A DNA stretch of 64,000 bases from Rhodospirillales bacterium (lineage in GTDB: Bacteria > Pseudomonadota > Alphaproteobacteria > Rhodospirillales > Defluviicoccaceae). Location of the stretch: the NCBI GenBank assembly GCA_016712375.1, contig JADJRE010000004.1, forward strand, positions 248,001-312,000, read 5' to 3'. Position numbers and translations under genes: made by a program. Positions 56,484 to 64,000 of this stretch are shown here, in pieces. Each line of letters starts with the position of its first letter. Within the stretch, counting starts at the first letter, position 1. The notes beneath the pieces are model-generated. The model was not told where the DNA came from. It saw only the letters and a list, made by a program, of their open reading frames with translations, and made no database searches.

Positions 56484-56804
56484 TTACGCTTCGGTCACCA
56501 GCTTCAAGCCGACGATTCCGGCGACGATCAGGCCGATGCAGGCCATCCTGAGCGCTGCCGTCGACTCGCCGAACAGGATCATGCCGAGAACGGCGGTGCC
56601 GACGGTACCAACGCCCGTCCAGACCGCATAGGCCGTTCCCACGGGCAACGATTTCAGGGCTACCCCGAGCAGCCCGAGGCTGACGACCATCGAGGCGATG
56701 GTGAGAACGGTCGGCGCCAGCCGGGTAAAGCCGTGCGTGTACTTCAGCCCGATCGCCCATCCCACCTCAAACAATCCGGCGACGAACAGCGCGATCCAGG
56801 CCAT
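56484..56804 (-). CDS. sugE: guanidinium exporter of the SugE (Gdx) subfamily of SMR transporters
   Basis: 106 residues, four membrane helices. The Gdx hallmarks are GLFEVGWAIGLKYTHGFTRL near residue 10-29 (essential Glu in the first helix) and SLPVGTAYAVWTGVG; these distinguish Gdx from the multidrug EmrE. It exports guanidinium. The gene starts 3 bp after the acyl-CoA ligase stop, so it is likely in the same operon; no guanidine riboswitch is visible upstream. Confidence 0.9.
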   Translation of the reverse strand: MAWIALFVAGLFEVGWAIGLKYTHGFTRLAPTVLTIASMVVSLGLLGVALKSLPVGTAYAVWTGVGTVGTAVLGMILFGESTAALRMACIGLIVAGIVGLKLVTEA

Positions 56805-56807
56805 CGA

Positions 56808-58335
56808 CTATTTCCCATATTGTTCACGCATTTCGCGCTTCAGCGTTTTGCCAGCGACGTTGCGCGGGAACTCGTCGTAGATGACGACGTCCTTGATCCG
56901 CTGGAATTTCGCATCGACGCGCGCGTTGGTCCATGCGACCAGTTCCGCCGGACTGACACCTGCACCCGCCTTCAGCGTCACCGACGCCACCGGCGCCTCA
57001 CCCCACTTCTCGTCCGCCACGCCGAACACCGCCGCCTCGCGCACCGCGGGATGACCAGCAACGACCTTCTCGATGTCGAATGGGTAGACGTTGACCCCGC
57101 CGGTGATGATCATGTCCTTGATCCGGTCTACCAGGAACAGGTAGCCGTCCTTGTCGAGGTAGCCGGCATCGCCGGTGTAAAGCCAGCCGCCACGGATGGC
57201 TTTGGCAGTCAGATCGGGGCGTTTGTAGTAGCCCGGCATCATGCACGGGCTCTTGCCGCAGATCTCACCGACTTCGCCCGGTGCGCACTCGCTGTCGTCA
57301 TCGCGGCGGATGCTGATCTGCATGAAGGGCGGCGGGCAGCCGACAGAGCCCAGCTTGCGGATCGAGTCGTGCTTGTCGAGCACCGTCATGAACCCTTCGG
57401 TCAGCCCGTAAAGTTCGTAGAAGCGGCCCGGCAACTCGGCGTTGATGCGCTCCTTCACGCGCACGTGCAACGGAGCACCCAGGTTGTGCAGCATCTCCAG
57501 GCTGGCCAGCTTTTCCGGCGTATACGAGGGATGGTCGAGGATGGCGGTGATCTGCGCCGGCACCAGCACGATGTGGGTCACCTTCCAGCGAGCGATATCC
57601 TCGATGACGCGGCCGGCGTCAAAACTCTCGTGAAGCACGTAGGTGCCGCCAACGAACATCCACGGCATCAGATCGACCATGCAGCCGTTGAAGACGATCG
57701 AGCCGGCATGCAGCACGATGCTCTCCGGGTTGATCCGGAATGACGAGGCGAACAGCGTGCAATACATCGCGCGGACGTAGTGGGTGTGTACGATGCCCTT
57801 CGGCAGCCCGGTGGTCCCACTCGAATACATGATGTTGAACTCGTCGGCGTCACTCAGCCCGGCGTCGGGCGGACCTGCCTCCGAGGCCCCCCGCCAGGAA
57901 CGCGGCGTAGCTGCGGCAACCGGGATGAGCCTCGGCGTCTTCGCCCAAGAGGATCCAATGATCGGCGGCAATGAGCGGCAGCTTGTCGCGAATACGCGAA
58001 AAGATGGTGGCGAACGAGGTGTGCCCCAGCACCAGCCGGGTGTCGGAGTCGCCGAGCAGCGACAGCAGGCCGCCGTCCTGCAGCAGGGGGCTCATCGGCA
58101 CAATGACGCAGCCGGTCTTCGCCGCCGCCCAATAGGCCAGCATCATCTCCAGGCAGTTGGGCAGGACGGTGGCGAACTTGTCGCCCTTGCCGAGGCCCGC
58201 CGAGAGGAGCGCGTTCGCCAAGCGATTCACCGCAGCGTCAAGCGCACGCCAGTTCAGGTGGCTATCACCAACGATCAGCGCCGGATGCTCGGCCCGGTAG
58301 CGGGCATGCCTCGGCAGTAGCGAACCGATGTCCAT
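56808..58335 (-). CDS. AMP-forming acyl-CoA synthetase, frameshifted in a G run
   Basis: ANL superfamily. The N-terminal segment from ATG 58333-58335 reads MDIGSLLPRHARYRAEHPAL and GCVIVPMSPLLQDGGL; the phosphate loop is YSSGTTGLPKGIVHTH; then YELYGLTEGFMTV, the hinge YTGDAGYLDKDGYL and the C-terminal catalytic Lys region RNVAGKTLKREMREQ. The two parts lie in different frames. The break is the C6 run at about 57885 (GGGGGG on the coding strand), where five G would restore the frame. It activates a carboxylic acid as acyl-CoA; the substrate is unclear. It is followed directly by sugE. Confidence 0.85.
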
Positions 58336-58437
58336 GTTGCCGACCCCTCACGATCCCGTTTTGATCGCAACATACACCGCCGCATGCGCCGCACCAGCCC
58401 TGGAAATCGCTCGCTGGTGGTGCTAGAGATCGCTTCG

Positions 58438-58779
58438 ATGCTTTATTCTTGGGTGGTGTCGTTGGATACCGTTTTCGCCAGGTTCTCGGTCGGGCAGATT
58501 GTCCGGCACAAGCTGTTCAACTACCGAGGCGTGGTCGTCGACGTGGACCCGCGCTTCGCCGGCAGCGAGGAATGGTACGAGAAGATGGCGCCTAGCCGGC
58601 CGCCGAAGAACAAGCCCTGGTACAAAGTGCTGATGCACTCCACCGACAACCATACCTACGTCGCCGAGCGCAATCTGGAGCCCGACGAGAGCGGTGATCC
58701 GATCGCCCATCCCGACCTCGACGCCTACTTCATCGGCCTTGGCGAGAGCGGGTACGTTTCGCGCGCCCGCGGCAACTGA
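58438..58779 (+). CDS. hspQ: heat-shock protein HspQ (hemimethylated-DNA-binding domain)
   Basis: 113 residues. FSVGQIVRHKLFNYRGVVVD, then DPRFAGSEEWYEKM and a conserved NHTYVAERNLEPD match HspQ (YccV), which in gammaproteobacteria binds the DnaA and Lon systems. ATG 58438 gives a short N-terminal extension compared with the family; a GTG further in could be the real start. No neighbour explains its job here. Confidence 0.75.
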   Translation: MLYSWVVSLDTVFARFSVGQIVRHKLFNYRGVVVDVDPRFAGSEEWYEKMAPSRPPKNKPWYKVLMHSTDNHTYVAERNLEPDESGDPIAHPDLDAYFIGLGESGYVSRARGN

Positions 58780-58915
58780 AAGATCGGTTGAATCGACAGA
58801 CCCATGCAGCAATGCGATTGACGCACCGCAAAAAGAAAGCTTCCCGCGCCACCGGAGGGTGCTACAAGACCAGACCCAGCGTAACCACCAAACAAATGGA
58901 ATAGGGGGAACGCTT

Positions 58916-60167
58916 ATGCAACTAAAAGTTCTTGCTTTCGTGCTCGCGGGCGGCGAGGGCACACGCCTCTATCCACTGACCAAGGAACGGGCCAAACCAG
59001 CGGTACCGTTTGGCGGGAAGTACCGCATCATCGATTTCGTGCTCAGCAGCCTGATCAACTCCGGGATCCACTCGATCTACGTGGTGATCCAATTCCGCAG
59101 TCAATCGCTGTTGCAACATATTAGCGATGGGTGGCGACTCGGGGGCTTGCTGAAAAGCGAGTTCATCGTCCCGGTGCCGGCGCAGATGCGCTCGGAGGGC
59201 AAGGATTGGTATCGCGGCACTGCCGATGCCATCCATCAGAATATCAACCTGATCGAACAGTCAGCGCCCAGTGTTGTTGCCGTGTTTGGTGGCGATCACA
59301 TCTATCGGATGAACATTCGGGACATGATCGAGTTTCATGAGCAGAAACGCGCTCACGTGACCATTGCGGCGATCCCGGTGGAGAAGAAATACGCCAAGGA
59401 GTTTGGCGTCATCGAAACGACCAGCGGCAACCGCATCGTTGGCTTCCACGAGAAAAATCCCAACGCGCCGACCATGCCGGATGATCCCAGCAGAGTCTTT
59501 GCGTCGATGGGCAATTACATTTTTTCCACCGACATGCTGCTGAAGCTGGTCGAAGAAGATCAGCAAGATCCAAACAGCAGCCACGACTTCGGCAAGGATA
59601 TTCTCCCCAAGGCCATCGGCCGCGCCGAAATGTTCGCCTATGACTTCATGTCCAACAGCATTCCAGGCGAACCGGCGGACAAGGAGCCATATTGGCGCGA
59701 CGTCGGCACTTTGGACGCATACTACGAAGCCAACATGGACCTGCGCGCGATCACGCCGGCGCTGAACTTGTTCAATCGCCAGTGGCCTTTGCGCACCGCG
59801 GGCTACTCGGATCCGCCAACCAAGTTCGCGTTCGATGAGGAAAATCGCCGTGGCCAAGCCATCGACTCGGTGCTAGCCGGCGGTTGCATCATCTCCGGCG
59901 CCATGATCAAGAACTCGGTGATCGGCAGACACGTGTACGTTCATGCCGGTGCCGAGATTCAGGAATCGATTATATTTGACAACTGCGATATCGGACGCCG
60001 GGCGAAGTTACGCCGCTGCATCCTGGAAAAGAAGCGGCATTCCCGAAGACACGGTGATCGGCTACGATCTCGAAGAGGACCGCAAACGCTATTTCGTTAC
60101 TGACAGCGGCATTGTCGTCGTCGAAGGCAAGCGGACCGCTGTCGAATTAACGACGATCTCAGTTTAG
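58916..60167 (+). CDS. glgC: glucose-1-phosphate adenylyltransferase, frameshifted near its end
   Basis: Makes ADP-glucose for glycogen. GGEGTRLYPLTKERAKPA is the nucleotide loop, then FVLSSLINSGIHSIY, VFGGDHIYRM and the hexapeptide-like C-terminal domain. Near 60030 (AAGAAGCGGC) the frame is lost: the first frame ends at 60103 but the family end IPEDTVIGYDLEEDRKRYFV, then TAVELTTISV, is in another frame and stops at 60165-60167. GGGGGA precedes ATG 58916. It is usually the regulated, rate-setting enzyme of glycogen synthesis. It is followed by mprF with a gap of about 57 bp. Confidence 0.9.
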
Positions 60168-60224
60168 GGGCGATCACAGCAGCGCGCCGGAGCGATTGAA
60201 GGGAAGCGTGGTGCGCGAGCAGGG

Positions 60225-62869
60225 TTGGCGACGATCGAACCGGCGGTCCGCGCGGTCGAGAAGGAGGTGAGCCCACCTGACCAGTCCCGGTCGTGGCGGC
60301 GGTCGGTCCTTGGCTGGGCGGATAACCACCGTGAGGGCCTCGGGCTCGCCGCCGTCGCCATTGTTCTCCTACTGTGCGGCTTCGCTCTGAACCGGCTGTT
60401 GGCGGAGATGCGGGTCGCCGACGTGGGTCGGGCTATTGCGGATCTGCCGGGGAGCGCCATTGCCGCCAGCCTCGGTTTCACCTGTCTGAGCTACATTACG
60501 CTGATCGGCTATGACTGGTCGGCTCTGCACTACGTCGGTCGGCGTCTGCCGGCGCGGGTGATCGCCGTGGCGTCTTTCTGCGGCTATGCCATCGGCAACA
60601 CGGTAGGCTTTTCCCTGCTGACCGGCGGCTCGGTACGCTTTCGCATCTATTCGGCCGCCGGATTGCCCACCGATGACATCGGCCGAGTCGCCCTTTTCTG
60701 CATCGTTGCGTTCGGCTTCGGCATTTGTGCGGTCAGCGGCTTTGGCGTGCTGCTGCGTCCGTTCCTCCTCGCTGAAATACTCGACGTTTCGGTATGGCTT
60801 CTGAAGGTCGTGAGCGTCGGCCTCGTCGCCGGGGTAGCAGGCTTCCTCGTCTTATGCGCGCGGCGTCGTGTCCTGCGCTGGGGACGATGGGCGTTGCCGC
60901 TGCCATCAATGTCGCTGGTTGCCATCCAACTCACCATCTCCGCCGTTGACCTGTGTTTCGCCTGCGCGGCGCTGTGGGTACTGTTGCCACAGGAACTGAA
61001 CTTCTCCTTCTTCGCGTTCCTCCCGCCATACTGCGTCGCTATTGCGGCCGGGATCCTGAGCCACGTTCCTGGAGGCCTCGGCGTTTTCGAGGCGGTGTTC
61101 GTCTACGCGTCTCCGACCGCGCCGAGATGGGGCCGCTGGTCGGTGCGCTGCTGATCTATCGGCTGATCTACTATGTGCTGCCGCTTCTGGTAGCAGGAGC
61201 GCTGCTCGGTCGGAACGAGATCCGCCGTCAGATCCCGGCGACGATTGCCGCGTTCGATCGTTTGGTCGAGGTGACCGGCGAGGTCGTGCCGACACTGGCT
61301 GGCATCCTGGTCGTTTTGGCCGGAATCGTGCTGCTGGCTTCCGGAGCAACGCCGATGAGCCCGGCACGTGCCGCGGTGATCGGCTCGATCTTCCCGCTGG
61401 CGGTCATTGAAGCCTCGCACTTTCTCGGCGGCATGGTCGGGAGCGCATTGATCTGTCTTGCACCCGCTCTGCAACGCAGGCTCAACGCGGCCTACTGGCT
61501 GGTGCACGTGCTCCTCGCCGCCGGCATCGTCTGCTCGCTGGCGAAGGGTCTGGACTACGAAGAGGCGATTATCCTGTCACTGATCGCCTTCTTGATGGTG
61601 CCCTATCGCAACGAGTTCTACCGGCGGACCTCCTTGCTCGATGAGCCGTTCACCTTCGGCTGGACGATCGCGATCGTCTGCATTCTCGGCGCCGCCTTCT
61701 GGCTCATGTTGTTCGCCTACAAGCACGTCGAATACGACGACGCGCTGTGGTTTCAGTTCGCCTTCGACGCCGATGCGCCGCGCTCGTTGCGCGCGATGCT
61801 CGCAGCGATGCTGGGCGTAGCCATCCTGGGGGCGATGCATCTGCTGCACCCTCCAAGGCGCTCCAGCGCCGCGGCAACGGAACAGGAGATCAACCGGGCG
61901 TCGGAGATTGCCCGCATTCAATCCCGTGCTGAAGCGATGCTGGTGTTGATGGGCGACAAGCATCTGCTGTTCAGTGCGTCCGGCAAATCCTTCCTGATGT
62001 ATGGGCGGCATGGCAGTTCATGGATCAGCCTGTTCGATCCCGTTGGCCCCGCCGAGGAACGGGCAGAACTCATCTGGAGCTTCCGCGAGATGTGCGACCG
62101 AGAGCGAGGCCGGCCCGCCTTCTATCAAATCCATCCGGATAGCCTGCCGCTTTACGTCGACGTCGGCCTGACGCTGACGCGGCTTGGCGAAGAGGCTTGC
62201 GTGCCCCTCGTCGATTTCGCGCTTGAACAGCCGCGCAACAGTAAACTGCGCCAGAGCTTCAACCGGGCGATCCGCGACGGGTTGTCATATTGCGTCCTCG
62301 CCAAGTCCGAGGTGCCGGCGTTCATGGAACCGCTGGCGAGAACTTCCAACGGATGGATGGCGGCGAAAAACGTGCGCGAGAAGGGATTTTCCTTGGGCGC
62401 CTTCGTGCCCGCCTACGTCAGCCACTTCGATGTCGCGACGGTGCTTAAGGACGGCGAGATTGTCGCCTTCGCCACCCTGCTTGTCACCGACAGCGGCGGC
62501 GAAGCGAGTCTCGACCTGATGCGCCATCAGCCCGACGCACCGTCTTCGACAATGGAGTTCCTGATCGTCGCGACGTTGCTGGAATTGAAGGCCCGCGGTT
62601 TCGAGTCGTTCAGTCTCGGCATGGCGCCGCTTTCGGGGCTGGAGCAGCGACGTCTGGCGCCGCTGCGCCATCGGTTGGGAGCTCTGGTCTACGAGCACGG
62701 AGAACAGTTCTACGACTTCCGCGGGGTGCGCCAGTTCAAGGAGAAATTCCATCCCATCTGGCAGCCGCGCTACCTCGCTTCCCCCGGCGGGGTCGAGCCG
62801 CTGATCGTGCTGGCCGACGCCGCGGCGCTGATCGGCGGTGGCTCGTTGGTCGGGGTGGTGCGCAAGTGA
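60225..62869 (+). CDS. mprF: bifunctional lysylphosphatidylglycerol flippase/synthetase (MprF/LpiA), frameshifted
   Basis: Adds Lys from tRNA to phosphatidylglycerol and flips it, giving cationic lipids that protect against acid and cationic peptides. The N-terminal flippase part has many helices (for example LGLAAVAIVLLLCGFALNRL); the C-terminal DUF2156 synthase part has LMGDKHLLFSASGKSFLMYG and RDGLSYCVLAKSEVPAFMEP. The frames break at about 61108-61112 after VFEAVFVYA; one base is missing, after which LSDRAEMGPLVGALLIYR follows. The start is uncertain: TTG 60225 is the first codon of this frame after the glgC stop; GTG 60267 is possible. Confidence 0.87.
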
Positions 62870-64000
62870 ACAGTCGTGCCGCCGTATGGGCGTTGATAGC
62901 TTCGGCGGCTTTTTCGCTTGTCAGTTGCGATCATCATCCCACCATTGACAGCGCCGCCATCGGCCGCATCGAGCTCTTTCAACCCAAGGGCCGGCCCAAT
63001 GGTCTTGTCTTCCTGCTGTCAGACATGCGGGGCTGGTCCAGCGACCTGACCGCCCTGGCAAAGCATCTTCGTGAGCACGGCTTGATCGTCGCGGGCGTCG
63101 ACAGCCGCAAGCTAGTCGACAAGCTTGCAGCGGGAGACGAGCAGTGCCTGTCGCTTGTGGACGCCTTCGAAGCCGCCAGCCAGCAGATTCAGCGCGATGC
63201 TCGGCTTGATGTGTACTTTCTGCCGGTGCTGGCCGGCGTTGGCGAAGGGGCGACGTTGGCCCTCGCGGGGCTATGGCAAGCCGGCCCGGAAACAATCGCG
63301 GGCGCCGTCACCGTGGACTTCGGCACCGAACTGGCAACGCCGCGGCCGCTGTGCGCAACTCCGCCGGCAAGGCTCGCGAGCGCTCGCCGCGGCTTCGACT
63401 ATAGCCCGCCGCAGCGTTTGTTCGGCTGGTGGCAGGCCGCCTGGACGGGGGAGATTTCCAACGATACCCGCGCCTTTGCCGCGTCGCTTGGAGTCATCCC
63501 GGCGACGGTACAACCGGGCCTGTCACCGCCGCGACAGCTGGCGCGCTTGTTCGATTGGAGCAACGAGAGCGTGCGCGCGACACGGCCGACGCGCTGAAGC
63601 TGGGCGATCTCGCCGTTGTCGAACTGCCCGGCCGGCCGGGCAGCGATACTGCGGCAATCATTCTGTCCGGCGACGGCGGCTGGCGAGATCTTGATCGCAC
63701 CCTGGGAGAAATCTTGGCGACGAGTGGGGTCCATGTCATCGGCATTGATTGTCTGCGCTACTACTGGAACCGCAAGCCACCCGAAACCACGGCCGCCGAC
63801 CTCGAGCGGCTGATCGTCGAGTTGAGCGCGCGTACCGGCATCCGCAAGATCGCGCTGATTGGCTTCTCATTTGGGGCTGACGTGCTGCCTTTCATCTATA
63901 CCCGGCTGAGCCCCGAGGTGCGCGATCGGGTGGTGCTGCTGTCCCTTCTCGCACCGGGGCGCGACGCACACTTCGAAATCCAGGTTGCGGGCTGGCTCGG
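62866..64000 (+). CDS. acvB: AcvB/VirJ-family lysyl-lipid hydrolase (frameshifted; runs off the end)
   Basis: Begins at GTG 62866, overlapping the mprF stop (GTGA). The N-terminus has a signal peptide ending near LVSCDHH. A first VirJ-like half shows LFLLSDMRGWSSDLTALAK, and the hydrolase core VYFLPVLAGVGEGATLALAG. Near 63564 the frame breaks; family sequence continues in another frame as ALKLGDLAVVELPGRPGSDT, then GWRDLDRTLGEILATSGVHV and the Ser nucleophile region ALIGFSFGADVLPFIY. In Agrobacterium AcvB hydrolyses lysylphosphatidylglycerol in the periplasm and lies next to lpiA, the mprF homologue, as here. The end is cut by the window. Confidence 0.85.

Overview
The window is GC-rich and densely coded, with gene orders typical of alphaproteobacteria, probably Rhodospirillales: hemC-hemD-Mic60/HemX-hemY divergent from tsaD, carD/fdxA/S4-protein/SUV3-like helicase in a row, a zinc-finger protein coupled to polA, and lpiA(mprF)-acvB. 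A PHA-synthase-like gene, glgC and a protein that looks starch/glycogen-binding fit an organism that stores carbon polymers. The genus cannot be read from the sequence.

Layout. 0-2.5 kb: a VapC toxin remnant, the ABC-F ATPase uup, tRNA-Arg(CCG) and a small Cys protein. 2.7-6.3 kb: an AT-richer secreted GH5 glycosidase (frameshifted), an alpha/beta hydrolase lipoprotein and an ABC-2-type ATPase. 6.4-15.2 kb: zinc-finger protein, polA (damaged), lipoprotein, tsaD, hemC, a hemD fusion, hemY and tRNA-Thr(CGT). 15.3-25.9 kb: hydrolases, fumC, a LysE-type exporter, small membrane proteins, MliC, a PhaC-like synthase, a 2Fe-2S ferredoxin with recQ, and a TesA-like esterase. 25.9-30.6 kb: LolD/FtsX-type ABC transporter and the coiled-coil/starch-binding protein. 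30.6-34.1 kb: MoxR ATPase, MscS channel and CoxE-like VWA protein in one strand block. 34.3-38.7 kb: surface-polysaccharide genes (sulfotransferase, gmd, rmd, glycosyltransferase). 39.0-45.9 kb: a SLOG-type protein coupled to a degenerate phosphatase, carD, fdxA, three broken genes (terB, S4 protein, helicase) and intact pcm. 46-48 kb: broken PEBP and htpG. 48.1-56.4 kb: Wzc-like chain-length protein, membrane glycosyltransferase, ThDP enzyme, glycerophosphodiesterase and a tyrosine phosphatase. 56.5-64 kb: sugE, acyl-CoA ligase, hspQ, glgC, mprF/lpiA and acvB running off the end.

Quality warning. At least fifteen reading-frame breaks can be reconstructed by conserved protein continuing in another frame. 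Several lie in homopolymers (MscS, acyl-CoA ligase, phosphatase, PEBP), suggesting sequencing or assembly indels. Others are internal deletions (polA, htpG, PEBP) or in-frame C-to-T-type stops (helicase, phosphatase), which look more like real decay. I annotate the reconstructed spans and state each break.

How the genes work together. The clearest units are tetrapyrrole synthesis (hemC/hemD/hemY), GDP-D-rhamnose synthesis with a sulfotransferase and glycosyltransferase, cationic-lipid homeostasis (mprF/lpiA with acvB), and carbon storage (glgC, PhaC-like, starch-binding coiled coil). I saw no CRISPR array, insertion sequence, prophage or rRNA. The most interesting candidates for new biology are the coiled-coil/starch-binding protein at 29.5 kb and the pseudophosphatase/SLOG pair at 39.0-40.3 kb.
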